From Zunongwangia pacifica (GTDB lineage: Bacteria; Bacteroidota; Bacteroidia; Flavobacteriales; Flavobacteriaceae): DNA of 64,000 nucleotides. Positions 52,305 to 61,516 of the stretch are shown one piece after another; position 1 is the first letter of the stretch, and each line of letters starts with the position of its first letter. Under the pieces are notes generated by a model. The model had not been told where the DNA came from, ran no database searches, and saw only the letters and a program-made list of their open reading frames with translations. The position numbers and the translations under genes are program-made. The stretch spans positions 1 to 64,000 of the forward strand of contig NZ_JAKHSK010000016.1 in NCBI RefSeq assembly GCF_023499215.1, in the 5' to 3' direction.

Positions 52305-53654
52305 TCACTTAACTATATTTTTCTTTCCTTTATTGGAAGTTAATAAGAGAATTACCGCACCGCCAATAGCTGCAAGTAATGAAGCTATCAAAATGCTTAT
52401 TTTCGAAATTTTAATCAATTCCTGATCATTAAATGCGAGATTGGTAATAAAAAGGGACATGGTAAAGCCAATTCCCGCAATCATACCAATTCCAATTATA
52501 TGTTTCCAGTTTAGTGTAATATGTAATTCGGAAACTCCAAGTTTTTGCCCAATCAATGTAAAAATACCAATCCCTGTTACTTTGCCAATTGCTAATCCCA
52601 AAAGGATCCCCAGCCCTAAAGAACCGGAAACAACCTCAATTAAATTTACATCGAGCTTTACTCCCGCATTCGCGACTGCAAAAATTGGAATGATAAAGAA
52701 AGCATTGAAATCAACAAGGGAATTTTCCAGTTTGAGCAAAGGAGGCCTTGAATTCTCAGTATCTGTTTTAATGGCTTTTAAAATTATTTGTTGTTTTTTA
52801 TCCTGAAGAGGATTTAATTTTTCCAGCTCTGTTTTCTCAAGATTAGTAACGTTTGTGGCAGTCCTTTCTTTTAATATTTTACTGTCTAATTTGGGCACTA
52901 TTGGAATGGTAATGGCAAAAAGTACTCCCGCAATAGTTGGATGGATCCCCGAATTAAGGAAGCAATACCATAAGATGATCCCAATAATAATATACCAAAT
53001 CAAATTTTTGATCCCAGTCCAATTCATTAATAATAATAACCCAAATGCCCCCATGCCCGATCCAAGGTATATCCAGCTCAACTCGTTGCTATAAAACAAT
53101 GCTATCACCAATATGGCACCTATATCGTCAGCAATAGCGAGGGCTATTAAAAATGTTTTTAACTGCCTGGGGACATTTTTTCCCAGTAGGCCAATAATCC
53201 CTAGTGAATATGCGATATCGGTAGCCATAGGGATGCCCCAACCCTTTATATTTTCAGTGCCTAAATTTAGGCTAATAAAAATGAGGGCCGGAACTGCCAT
53301 ACCACCTAAAGCTGCCAACAAGGGGGCTGAGGCTTTTTTAATTGAAGATAATTCCCCCACCATAACCTCCCTCTTCAATTCAAGGCCGGCAACCAAAAAG
53401 AAAATTGCCATTAGGCCATCATTGATCCATTCTTCAATTGTTAGCCCAAAACTAAGATGCTCGGAAAATTCAAAAAGCAATTCATCGCCAAGAAAATGAT
53501 GATAGGCACCTGCCCACTGTGAATTAGCTAAAAGAAGGGCAACTATAGTAGCAATTATTAAAAAAATCCCCCCAGCTGTTTCCCTGTCGAGGAACTTTGT
53601 TGCCGTTTCCCTGATATACCCAATAGTGGATTGATTTCGAACTGATTGCCCCAT
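52305..53654 (-). CDS. nhaA: Na+/H+ antiporter NhaA
   Basis: A 449-residue NhaA: LSFGLTIEEWINDGLMAIFF, FLVAGLELKREVMVGELSSI, the ion-site pair in FLIALAIADDIGAILVIALF, and a C-terminal half with IGIGMIAGIGFTMSLFITNL. It is longer than E. coli NhaA (388) because of a cytoplasmic loop near 255-315 (NVTNLEKTELEKLNPLQDKK). Electrogenic Na+ export; it lies 1 bp from the CDF gene, so both are probably co-transcribed. Confidence 0.92.
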   Translation of the reverse strand: MGQSVRNQSTIGYIRETATKFLDRETAGGIFLIIATIVALLLANSQWAGAYHHFLGDELLFEFSEHLSFGLTIEEWINDGLMAIFFLVAGLELKREVMVGELSSIKKASAPLLAALGGMAVPALIFISLNLGTENIKGWGIPMATDIAYSLGIIGLLGKNVPRQLKTFLIALAIADDIGAILVIALFYSNELSWIYLGSGMGAFGLLLLMNWTGIKNLIWYIIIGIILWYCFLNSGIHPTIAGVLFAITIPIVPKLDSKILKERTATNVTNLEKTELEKLNPLQDKKQQIILKAIKTDTENSRPPLLKLENSLVDFNAFFIIPIFAVANAGVKLDVNLIEVVSGSLGLGILLGLAIGKVTGIGIFTLIGQKLGVSELHITLNWKHIIGIGMIAGIGFTMSLFITNLAFNDQELIKISKISILIASLLAAIGGAVILLLTSNKGKKNIVK

Positions 53655-53751
53655 TTTATCTTATCTGTTTTTTGAGTTAATTACTTAAACCTTAATATTT
53701 CAAAAAGCTTAGTAGCGTCTTAATTTTTAAGAACTTACTGTTAGGTCAACT

Positions 53752-55161
53752 TTAAATATGCAACGCCCTGTCTTCGGTAGCTGCCAGACAGGCCTCCTTA
53801 AAGGTCTCGGAAAATGTGGGGTGACCGTGTGACATTCTTGCAATATCCTCGGCAGCTGCCCTAAATTCCATCGCTACCACCGCTTCGGTATAACTGTCTG
53901 CTATGCGTGGGCCTATCATATGAACCCCCAATATCTCATCGGTCTGTTTATCTGCGATTACCTTGATAAAACCGTCAGTGTCCATACTTATCTTTGCCCG
54001 TGCGTTTGCCTTAAAAGGGAAAGAGCCTGTTTTTATACTTTTATTGGCCTTTTTCAGTTCTTCTTCCGTCAAGCCTACACCGGCGACCTCAGGCTGGGTG
54101 TACACGATATTTGGGATAAGCGAATAATTGATATGGGGCTTTTGGCCAACAATCCGTTCGGCTACAAAAACGCCTTCTTCACTGGCTTTATGGGCAAGCA
54201 TTGCCCCCCGGATTACATCCCCAATGGCATACACACCCTTGACGTTGGTTTCAAGGTTTTTATCTACCGTTATCTGTCCTTTCTCATTGGTTTCCACTCC
54301 TATATTTTCAAGCCCTAAACTGGCGGTATATGGCTTTCGGCCAATGGCCATAAGACAGTAATCGCTTTCTAAGCTCATTTCTTCTTTATCGGAAAGGTTT
54401 TCCGCTTTCAATTCTACTTTGCCATCAGTTGCCGTTGCATTGGTTACCTTATGTTCCAAATAAAAATCAATTCCCTGTTTTCTTAGGGAACGGTGCAATT
54501 GATGTCCCAGTGCGCCGTCCATAGTGGCGATAAGGCTATCAAAATATTCTACTATAGAAACCTTTGAACCCAGGCGGGCGAATACGGAACCAATTTCAAC
54601 ACCGATAACACCACCGCCAACGACCATTAAATGCTTGGGGATTTCCTGTAGGGCAAGGGCTTCGGTAGAAGAGATGATACGCTTTTTGTCTATTTTAATA
54701 TTGGGCAATGAAGCGGGTTTGGACCCTGTGGCAATGATGATTTTATCGGTTGCTATGGTTTCCGTTTTATCTTCTCCCTTAATTTCAATCGTGTTTTTGT
54801 CCTTGATGGTGCCATGACCTTCATAAACGGTAACCTTGTTCTTTTTCATCAGATAATCAACGCCATTGATGATTTCCTGTACCACATCCTGAACCCTTTG
54901 GCTCATTTTCAGGATATCGACATTGGCCTCTTTAACATCAATCCCAAATTTTTCGAATTGATGCTTGAGTTTGTAATAATGCTCAGAGGCTTCCAACCAG
55001 GCTTTTGACGGGATACAGCCCACGTTTAGACAGGTGCCGCCCAGGGTGCTGTATCTTTCTACAATGGCTATTTTTAATCCTAATTGGGCGCAACGGATCG
55101 CACTTACATACCCGCCCGGGCCAGATCCTATTATAGTTACATCAAATTTTTCCATATTCAT
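53752..55161 (-). CDS. lpdA: Dihydrolipoyl dehydrogenase
   Basis: A 469-residue pyridine-nucleotide disulfide oxidoreductase (E3): FAD motif VTIIGSGPGGYVSAIRCAQL, redox disulfide LGGTCLNVGCIPSKAWLE, NAD motif MVVGGGVIGVEIGSVFARLG, and the C-terminal His-Glu pair in MSHGHPTFSETFKEACLAAT. It is not MerA: no N-terminal HMA domain and no C-terminal Cys pair. No 2-oxoacid dehydrogenase subunits are close by, so it may be a general dithiol reductase of the island. Confidence 0.88.
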   Translation of the reverse strand: MNMEKFDVTIIGSGPGGYVSAIRCAQLGLKIAIVERYSTLGGTCLNVGCIPSKAWLEASEHYYKLKHQFEKFGIDVKEANVDILKMSQRVQDVVQEIINGVDYLMKKNKVTVYEGHGTIKDKNTIEIKGEDKTETIATDKIIIATGSKPASLPNIKIDKKRIISSTEALALQEIPKHLMVVGGGVIGVEIGSVFARLGSKVSIVEYFDSLIATMDGALGHQLHRSLRKQGIDFYLEHKVTNATATDGKVELKAENLSDKEEMSLESDYCLMAIGRKPYTASLGLENIGVETNEKGQITVDKNLETNVKGVYAIGDVIRGAMLAHKASEEGVFVAERIVGQKPHINYSLIPNIVYTQPEVAGVGLTEEELKKANKSIKTGSFPFKANARAKISMDTDGFIKVIADKQTDEILGVHMIGPRIADSYTEAVVAMEFRAAAEDIARMSHGHPTFSETFKEACLAATEDRALHI

Positions 55162-55245
55162 ATTTTTTTTAAGTTAGTTACGGTGGAAAAAACCTTAAGC
55201 TTGACCATTGGGGGCTGGGATTCAGGCTTAAGGCGCTCCCACCTA

Positions 55246-55674
55246 TTATTTTTTACTACAATTTTTACATATCCCTTTTAATACCAGGTTCACATCGTTC
55301 ACCTCATACTGGTCTGGCAAACTCTCTTCCGATATTTTATTTGGTAAACAGATTGTTTTCTTACAATCGGTACAATGAAAGTGCATATGTAAATCTGTAC
55401 TGTGTTTACCTTTGGCGTTTTCATCGGAAATCGCATATTTTGCAAAAGCAGTTCCATCGTCAATTTGGTGCACCATGCTTTTTTTCTCAAAGAGCTTTAT
55501 CGCCCTGTAGAAAGTGGTCTTATTGGCTGTTTTGATATTTTTATTGATGAAGACTTTTTGCATTTCATTTAAACTTACTGCATAAGTTTTCCTTTTGAGG
55601 TATTTGTAAATTTTCAACCTCATTTCAGTGGGACGTATCCCTTTGGACAATAATGTTCTTTCCGTCTTTGTCAT
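55246..55674 (-). CDS. Fur-family metalloregulator (first copy)
   Basis: A 142-residue Fur/Zur-type repressor: winged helix GIRPTEMRLKIYKYLKRKTY, ANKTTFYRAIKLFEKKSMVH, metal-binding LHMHFHCTDCKKTICL and a C-terminal pair GICKNCSKK (structural zinc C-x2-C twice). Which metal it senses cannot be told. A similar gene is at 62184, so the right-hand island has two Fur-type sensors. Confidence 0.88.
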   Translation of the reverse strand: MTKTERTLLSKGIRPTEMRLKIYKYLKRKTYAVSLNEMQKVFINKNIKTANKTTFYRAIKLFEKKSMVHQIDDGTAFAKYAISDENAKGKHSTDLHMHFHCTDCKKTICLPNKISEESLPDQYEVNDVNLVLKGICKNCSKK

Positions 55675-55719
55675 TGCAATTTTATCTTAAGTATACGAAC
55701 CGTCTTCCAACATTGTGAG

Positions 55720-55789
55720 TATAACGGTTGCTTAGGACACGCATTATGGAACTGTCCTATACTTAGTGGACAGACACTATATAACGGTT
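55720..55789. repeat. Direct and inverted repeats upstream of the fur gene
   Basis: TATAACGGTT occurs at 55720-55729 and 55780-55789. Between them, TAGGACA and TGTCCTA can pair around a 13-base loop, and TGTCC/GGACA pair again. The 176-bp gap holds no gene. It may be a remnant of a small mobile repeat or an operator array. Confidence 0.4.
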
Positions 55790-55850
55790 AGTTACTCCAT
55801 AAAATATTAAATACAATCGATTATAAATTTTCAAGCCTAGGGGGATCTTG

Positions 55851-56414
55851 TTATTCAGTCAGGTTTCGTGTTTCTTCTTCTATCTTACCTTCAAATTTGG
55901 GCAAGGGTCTGTTTGTCCTTTCCTTTTCTGTCTCTACTACACCATTTTCTCTGATATCGTTGATCAGCCATTGCATTTCCATAATTTCCTTACGTTGCGC
56001 CTCAATAATTTCATCAGCGAGTTTCCTTACCCGTACATCCTTAATCTGAGCACGCTCACTCGTTAAAATAGCAATTGAATGGTGAGGGATCATACCTTCC
56101 ATGTAATCAACACCGGTGACAGTAACCTGACTTCTCACCAATCCTATACCACCGACAATCAATATAATACCCAACCCGATGATCGCTATGTTTGCTCCTC
56201 GTTTTTTATACATATATAGCATAAACAGTAGCATTATAATGATCATAGAACCGACCATGATCAGCGTCATAAAAAACCTTGTTTCACTAAACCAGAAGTG
56301 ATCAATGATCTGGTAAGAGTTGGTGTACATTAAAAAGAACATTGCCACCATTGCGGTAGCAATCATTGCGAAAAATTTACCGTAGTTATTGGCGTTTTTT
56401 TGTTTTTTTTTCAT
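55851..56414 (-). CDS. DUF305 membrane protein (second copy)
   Basis: A 187-residue protein with three hydrophobic helices and the DUF305 motif YMEGMIPHHSIAILTSERAQ (about 123-142), plus an extra acidic/basic tail (EKERTNRPLPKFEGKIEEET). It resembles the 160-residue protein at 11078 over its full core. Probably a metal-binding membrane protein. The upstream 217 bp hold no gene. Confidence 0.8.
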   Translation of the reverse strand: MKKKQKNANNYGKFFAMIATAMVAMFFLMYTNSYQIIDHFWFSETRFFMTLIMVGSMIIIMLLFMLYMYKKRGANIAIIGLGIILIVGGIGLVRSQVTVTGVDYMEGMIPHHSIAILTSERAQIKDVRVRKLADEIIEAQRKEIMEMQWLINDIRENGVVETEKERTNRPLPKFEGKIEEETRNLTE

Positions 56415-56631
56415 CTTTTTGGTTTTATAAATTAATTGCTATATTCTTAAATAGTTTAAGATCAAAAATCTTATATAATTCCTACTCCCCCACACGGTCT
56501 GAATATTTATGGATACTAAGGCCTTTAAGAATGATATAATCCTATTTTTCATAATGACCAGTTTCTTAATTATATAAAAGCTGTTAATTCATTTACTCAT
56601 AGTCAATAAAACTGTGATAACTTTTTTATAT

Positions 56632-59181
56632 CTACTTTTTATAAGCCAAAAGCCTTAACGCATTAAAAACCACCAGAAGCGTCGAACCTTCATGGATTAC
56701 TACCGCCACTCCAATATTTGCCAAGCCGAATATGGTTGAAGGTATAAGCAGGGCCACAATACCAAGGCTAACCCAAAGGTTTTGCCTGATAATCGCCTTT
56801 GCCTTCCTGCTTAAGCCTATGGCAAAGGGCAGGGTTTCCAACTTATCGGCCATTAGCGCAATATCCGCCGTTTCCAGGGCCACATCACTTCCCGCAGCAC
56901 CCATAGCTATTCCTACAGTGCTGTTTGCCATGGCAGGGGCATCATTAACGCCATCGCCCACCATCGCCACCTTGGATTCCTTTTCTTTTAATTCCTTTAT
57001 AGCATCCACTTTTTCTTCCGGCAACAGGCTCCCCCAGGCATCGGTCAATCCTATTTCTTCTGCTACTGCGTCTGCTACCTTCTGGTTATCACCAGTAAGC
57101 ATGATCATTCGTTTAATTCCTATTTCCTTCAATTCAGAAAGGGTCTTTTTTGCTGCCTCCCGAGGGGTATCCATTAATGCAATGATGCCTATATATTCTT
57201 CATTTTTTCGTATAAGCATTGTTGTATTTCCACCACCTTCAAGACCACGCACTTTCGTAGCTATTTTTTCGGAAGGTGTACTCTCATCAAGCCCTTCGTA
57301 CAGGTCGAGGTTACCTATATAGATTTTATCATTGCCAAACGATGCTTTAATCCCTTTACCCAGAACTGCCTCCAAATTAGAGGCATTTGGGATTTCCTCG
57401 CCTTCCAGACGCTCTTTTCCATCACGAACTACAGCTTTGGCCAGGGGGTGATCACTCAAACTTTCCACAGCTACTGCTATTTTGAGAAGTTCGTTTTCAG
57501 ATATATTTCCAAGTGGCACCACTTGGGTAAGTTTTGGCTTTCCTTCCGTTAGAGTTCCGGTTTTATCAAAGGCGAGGGCGGTAATAACCCCCAGGTCCTC
57601 CAGAGGGCGCCCTCCTTTAATTAATACCCCGCCACGGGCAGCTCTGGCCACTCCACTCAATACAGCACTTGGGGTCGAGATTGCCAACGCACAGGGACTT
57701 GCAGCTACCAGTACCGCCATTGCCCGGTAAAAGCTCGCGCTAAAGGGTTCGTCAATAACTAAAAAAGCGAACAAAAGAATCCCGACCAAAATAAGGACGG
57801 ACGGCACAAAATATTTTTCAAATTTATCGGTGAGCAACTGGGTAGGTGATTTTTGGGTCTGGGCCTCGTTAACCAGTTTCACCAATCGGGAAAGCGTTGA
57901 ATCTTTGGCTGCTTTGATCACTTTAATTTCCAAAGTATTGTTCCCATTGATCGTTCCGGCAAAAACGCGGTTTTCATCCTTGATATCATCTTGCGCCGAA
58001 TAATCCTTGTCAACATCTTCTACGGGAACTTTATCTACCGGTACACTTTCCCCGGTAATCGGAGCTTGGTTGACACTGCTTTTTCCGTTGACCACAACGC
58101 CATCGGCAGATATTTTACTGTTCGGCTTGACCACGATAATATCGCCTATACCCAATTTTTCGATACCCACCTCTTCGGTTTTGCCATCTTTTTTGAGCAA
58201 AGCTGTTTTTGGTGCGAGATCGGCAAGGGCCGCTATGGACTTTCGGGCCTTGTTCATTGCATAATGCTCCAGGGCATGCCCCAGGCTAAAGAGAAATAAT
58301 AACAAAGCTCCTTCAGCCCATTCCCCAAGAATAGCTGCTCCTATAGCTGCGACCAACATGAGAAAATCAATTTCAAATCCACCTTTGGCTACGGTCTGTA
58401 TGGCTTCTTTTGCTGTAAAGTAACCTCCAAAAAAGTAGGCACCTATGTATAGGGATAAGCTGACCCATTCCGGTATTGATGTTACGTAGGACAAACCAAA
58501 ACCAATACCCAAAAGAGCACCACAAATAATAGCAAAAATAAGTTCGGTGTTTTTCCCAAAAATACCTCCGTGGGCGTGGGAATTTTCTTCCCCGGCCCCG
58601 TGGCTATCCGCTTCTCTATGATTCTGGAGATCAGTATCTTTATGCTTTTGTTCTTCTATATCCCTTACCTTTTCTTTATTTAAATTTTGAGGATTCTTTT
58701 CGGCAGATTTAAAGCCCTTATTCTCAGCAGAGGAGCTTTTTTTAACTTGTAGGTTTTCTTTTTCGAGCTTTGTAGTTATCTCATCAAAACTTGTTTCCCG
58801 TTTATCATATTCTAAACGGATCATTCCTCCGGCATTGGCGGAAGCTTCCAAAACGCCTTTGATATTCAGCAGACTCTTTTCTAAAGTCCTTGCATGCCGG
58901 GTATGTCTAATCCCCTCAACCTCTATAAGCAAATGTCCATATTTCGCGGTAATTTCAGCCCCGGTTCTTTCTGCCAATGATTGAATGCGGTCAATAGAAA
59001 TTATATCCGGATCGTAATGAAAGCACAATTGTGGCACCGTATCTTCCTGATCGTCTTTTATATGCACTTTATCAAGACCTTCTTTGGCTTCTAATTCTTC
59101 AATGAGCCTTTGCACACAAGTGTCTTTTTCATTTGGCACCTGTGGAAGGATTACGGGAATTTTGATTTTTAGTTTTTTCAT
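56632..59181 (-). CDS. P1B-type ATPase with SPC metal motif
   Basis: An 849-residue heavy-metal ATPase. The transmembrane motif is AASPCALAISTPSAVLSG (SPC, near residue 497), and the last helix has HEGSTLLVVFNALRLLAYKK; together these mark the P1B-4 class (Co2+/Fe2+/Zn2+) rather than CadA/ZntA (CPC). Unusually for that class, it has a long N-terminus: two HMA-like folds without CxxC (DTCVQRLIEELEAKEG and GIRHTRHARTLEKSLL) and a His-rich linker (HKDTDLQNHREADSHGAGEE). DKTGTLTEGKPK, SDHPLAKAV and VGDGVNDAPAMAN are intact. Confidence 0.9.
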   Translation of the reverse strand: MKKLKIKIPVILPQVPNEKDTCVQRLIEELEAKEGLDKVHIKDDQEDTVPQLCFHYDPDIISIDRIQSLAERTGAEITAKYGHLLIEVEGIRHTRHARTLEKSLLNIKGVLEASANAGGMIRLEYDKRETSFDEITTKLEKENLQVKKSSSAENKGFKSAEKNPQNLNKEKVRDIEEQKHKDTDLQNHREADSHGAGEENSHAHGGIFGKNTELIFAIICGALLGIGFGLSYVTSIPEWVSLSLYIGAYFFGGYFTAKEAIQTVAKGGFEIDFLMLVAAIGAAILGEWAEGALLLFLFSLGHALEHYAMNKARKSIAALADLAPKTALLKKDGKTEEVGIEKLGIGDIIVVKPNSKISADGVVVNGKSSVNQAPITGESVPVDKVPVEDVDKDYSAQDDIKDENRVFAGTINGNNTLEIKVIKAAKDSTLSRLVKLVNEAQTQKSPTQLLTDKFEKYFVPSVLILVGILLFAFLVIDEPFSASFYRAMAVLVAASPCALAISTPSAVLSGVARAARGGVLIKGGRPLEDLGVITALAFDKTGTLTEGKPKLTQVVPLGNISENELLKIAVAVESLSDHPLAKAVVRDGKERLEGEEIPNASNLEAVLGKGIKASFGNDKIYIGNLDLYEGLDESTPSEKIATKVRGLEGGGNTTMLIRKNEEYIGIIALMDTPREAAKKTLSELKEIGIKRMIMLTGDNQKVADAVAEEIGLTDAWGSLLPEEKVDAIKELKEKESKVAMVGDGVNDAPAMANSTVGIAMGAAGSDVALETADIALMADKLETLPFAIGLSRKAKAIIRQNLWVSLGIVALLIPSTIFGLANIGVAVVIHEGSTLLVVFNALRLLAYKK

Positions 59182-59193
59182 ATCCTTAGTTAT

Positions 59194-59448
59194 TTATATC
59201 CAGTTTTTTGCTTGTTCTTTATCCTGAAGGTCAAAATATTTGACTTCTGAACCAGTAAAGAAATCAGTAGCTTTAGCGACCCATTCCTGCTATTTTTTTC
59301 GCCTACAAATGCCATTTTACACCTTATGATATTTACCGATGATGTTGTGGATGAGCGGATGGATTTTTTCTATATCCTTCTTTGTGATTTTACCATTGAC
59401 TTTAGCGGCAATCAAGTTTTCTTTTTCTATGTCCAATACCTGTATCAT
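59194..59448 (-). pseudogene. SpoIIAA-like (STAS-type) pseudogene
   Basis: The gap after the ATPase holds a broken SpoIIAA-like gene on the minus strand: MIQVLDIEKENLIAAKVNGK, ITKKDIEKIHPLIHNIIGKY, stop, then AFVGEK in one frame and QEWVAKATDFFTGSEVKYFD, LQDKEQAKNWI, stop in another. The middle third is deleted, with a frameshift at an A-run and a TAG. It is a relative of the intact gene at 61798. Confidence 0.55.
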
Positions 59449-59472
59449 TTTTTCAATTTTATAGGGTCTATA

Positions 59473-60234
59473 TTAATTTAAGTGTATCTCCAAATACTCC
59501 AGAGCCTCAGGCATATCCAACTCACGGGTACCATTCCCGGTTCTGATAAAGAAATGCGAACGGTCACTCAAATTCAAATACACAGGTTTTTGTGATTTAT
59601 GAACCCTTACATAACAGATATCCTTTTCTTCAAATTGGTGAAAAGACACTTTAACCAAAGTGCAAAAATGGGTACCCAACTTGAGGGACACCAATTGCAT
59701 TATATATTGCTCAAACCCGTCCTTGCCAGGTTTTTTTAAAGTACCATAATCCTGTTCCAGCCCCAGAATACTACCTTCATCATCAATTCCGATAATTAAA
59801 TGCCCTCCTTGGGTGTTCATAAACCCGGCAATTGTTTTTGCTATTACGTCTTCCAAAGCCTTATTCGGTTTAAACTGCCTCAAATCCCATCTCAAGGTAG
59901 ATTTAAATTCTACTTGCTGGTTTTCTCCTGCCGCAATCAGCTCTCTGATCTCCTCCAGCTTATCTCTTCTTCCGGTCAATTGAAATATTCTTTGCCTGAC
60001 CATAAACATAAGCGACAAGGCAATGCCCAGCAGTCCAAATAGCAATTTGATTATGGCTTGATCCAAATCCCATGAACTAAATTCCTGCTGATATGAAGCA
60101 AGCAGAGATTTCCACCATTCGCCATTACCTCCCTGCATGTCATACATGTGGAGTGAAATAACCAGGGGCTGTATTATAAATAAGCCAAGGGCTAATCCAA
60201 TGAATATAAAAACAAATACTTTCCGTTTTTTCAT
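59473..60234 (-). CDS. Membrane-anchored AlbA_2-domain protein
   Basis: A 253-residue protein: two helices (VFIFIGLALGLFIIQPLVIS and IIKLLFGLLGIALSLMFMV), a short linker, then a Schlafen-type AlbA_2 domain (about 100-250): ENQQVEFKSTLRWDLRQFKP, IAKTIAGFMNTQGGHLIIGI, DDEGSILGLE, and FFIRTGNGTRELD. AlbA_2 domains bind nucleic acid or ATP and are usually cytosolic; fusion to membrane helices with the domain inside is less common. The role in the metal island is unknown. Confidence 0.8.
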   Translation of the reverse strand: MKKRKVFVFIFIGLALGLFIIQPLVISLHMYDMQGGNGEWWKSLLASYQQEFSSWDLDQAIIKLLFGLLGIALSLMFMVRQRIFQLTGRRDKLEEIRELIAAGENQQVEFKSTLRWDLRQFKPNKALEDVIAKTIAGFMNTQGGHLIIGIDDEGSILGLEQDYGTLKKPGKDGFEQYIMQLVSLKLGTHFCTLVKVSFHQFEEKDICYVRVHKSQKPVYLNLSDRSHFFIRTGNGTRELDMPEALEYLEIHLN

Positions 60235-60292
60235 TTTTACCTTCTTTTATATGCCATAGGTGCCATCGCCTTCGATACCTGTGGCCTTATAA

Positions 60293-60511
60293 CTACTTCT
60301 TCTTATCCTGAAGGACTTTCTTCTTTTGTTCAAATTCCTCATCGCTTATCTCGTCCCGGGCGTATCGATCTCTCAGGGCTTCCATAGCCTTATCCTTCCG
60401 TCTGTTTTGTCCCGGGGTGGGATAAGGAATTAAGAATATCCAAAAGATAAGGATTATCCAAAGCCCCCACCATATCCAGTGCATTCCCCCAAAATATCAG
60501 TCGTCCATCAT
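60293..60511 (-). CDS. SHOCT membrane protein, duplicate with early stop
   Basis: Compared with its duplicate at 61516, the original ATG ATG at 60511 is followed by a TGA at 60499-60497 where the other copy has TGG (MMDD, stop, YFGGMHW against MMDNWNFGGMHW). Translation could restart at ATG 60484, giving 63 residues: helix HWIWWGLWIILIFWIFLIPY and SHOCT motif LRDRYARDEISDEEFEQKKK. A damaged or shortened copy. Confidence 0.65.
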
Positions 60512-60764
60512 AATCTTTCTGTTTAAATTTATTTAACTTTTTTAATGATTTCCTTTCTCCATCCATTCCTTGGCCAAATCTTTTTCTTCAGGGCTAAAGA
60601 ATTTAATATGTGCCCTTGTAAAGGGAATCAAAACTTCCGTAAACTGTTCCTTCCATTTTGTATTTCCCACCAATGCAACCTTTTTAACGCGTTCTTCGTT
60701 CGGAAGTTTCAGTTCAATGCTCTTCCAATACGCACTTGCGGTCCACCCCTCAAAATTTTCCATT
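60318..60764. repeat. Segmental duplication, copy A
   Basis: This stretch matches 61574-62020 at a constant offset of 1256 bp, with scattered substitutions but no length change from at least 60410 to 60764. It covers most of the SHOCT gene and the C-terminal half of the SpoIIAA-like gene. Identity ends sharply after TTTTCCATT at 60764. Confidence 0.8.
60542..60763 (-). pseudogene. SpoIIAA-like gene, N-terminally truncated duplicate
   Basis: Reads MENFEGWTASAYWKSIELKL, PNEERVKKVALVGNTKWKEQ, ending PEEKDLAKEWMEKGNH, almost the same as residues 47-119 of the intact protein at 61798. The first 46 residues are missing; the open frame can be extended to 60811 (MIYKYFRLII...), but that part is unrelated. 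Probably not functional. Confidence 0.7.
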
Positions 60765-60830
60765 ATTAGTAATAAGCGAAAAATGATAAGACGGAAATAT
60801 TTATATATCACATCTATGTCCCTAATTGCG

Positions 60831-60845
60831 GTACAAATTTTGTAC
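60831..60845. promoter_or_regulatory. Short palindrome, possible operator
   Basis: GTACAAA-T-TTTGTAC, perfect 7-bp arms, in the 209-bp gene-free gap between the truncated SpoIIAA-like copy and the YceI-like gene. Could be a regulator site or chance in AT-rich DNA. Confidence 0.25.
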
Positions 60846-60973
60846 GGCAGGAGGATATTTTATTTACACTTATTACATCTCCCCAGCGCTATTTTAATAA
60901 GGCACTACTGGAAGAGGATGGGATTCTATTTATACTTTTTCATCTTTCTATGTTATTTTGAATTAAATGGCAT

Positions 60974-61516
60974 TCACTCTTTCTTTAAAATAAGCTGGGC
61001 AAATTTTATTTCTATGGATCCTTCAAGTCCAGGAACCACTTGATTTAAGCTTGGGCTTATAGTTTTCTCTATAAATCCACCGGCACTTAAAAGACAGGAA
61101 AATGTAGGACCTTGGGGGATGTGGGTCAATGTCGCTTTAAAGTAGTTTTGCACTTCTTTATTAGGAAGCCTGATCGTTACCAACCAATTAAAATCAATTG
61201 GTTCATGTGGGCGCAAAAGGAAATCCTCAACCGGGACCTTCCCGGAAAATCTTATCCATATAGGTGCTTGAGTACTTTTAAGATAGGTGGCTAGCTGTGG
61301 ATTATTTGTGTCTATAGTTCTCAAATCTATGGAACCCGTAATTTCTTTACTTGTGTAATCAAAAAACATGGAAAGTTGATGGCTTTCCGCCTTAAATGCA
61401 TTGCCATCTATATTAGCTTTTATAAGGATATGCCCCTCCCGTGTACTGTATATAGTTTGGGTATGCAGGATAGGAGCCAGCATTAAAAAAAATATAGTTA
61501 GTTGTCCTTTTCCCAT
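60974..61516 (-). CDS. Exported YceI-like protein
   Basis: A 180-residue protein with signal GQLTIFFLMLAPILHTQ and a beta-rich body: REGHILIKANIDGNAFKAES, ITGSIDLRTIDTNNPQLATY, FKATLTHIPQGPTFSCLLSA. The layout resembles YceI/lipocalin-like periplasmic proteins; the call is tentative. It shares TAATG with the SHOCT gene upstream, so the two are translationally coupled. It separates the two copies of the duplication. Confidence 0.6.
   Translation of the reverse strand: MGKGQLTIFFLMLAPILHTQTIYSTREGHILIKANIDGNAFKAESHQLSMFFDYTSKEITGSIDLRTIDTNNPQLATYLKSTQAPIWIRFSGKVPVEDFLLRPHEPIDFNWLVTIRLPNKEVQNYFKATLTHIPQGPTFSCLLSAGGFIEKTISPSLNQVVPGLEGSIEIKFAQLILKKE

Noticed and set aside
53752-55161. Possible mercuric reductase (MerA) for the mer-type operon
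   Set aside because: Motifs are those of lipoamide dehydrogenase: the HGHPTFSE end is present, the MerA C-terminal Cys pair and N-terminal HMA domain are absent.
60764-60811. Hydrophobic N-terminus MIYKYFRLII of the truncated SpoIIAA-like copy as a real signal
   Set aside because: It starts exactly where similarity to the intact copy stops, so it is chance coding at the duplication edge.
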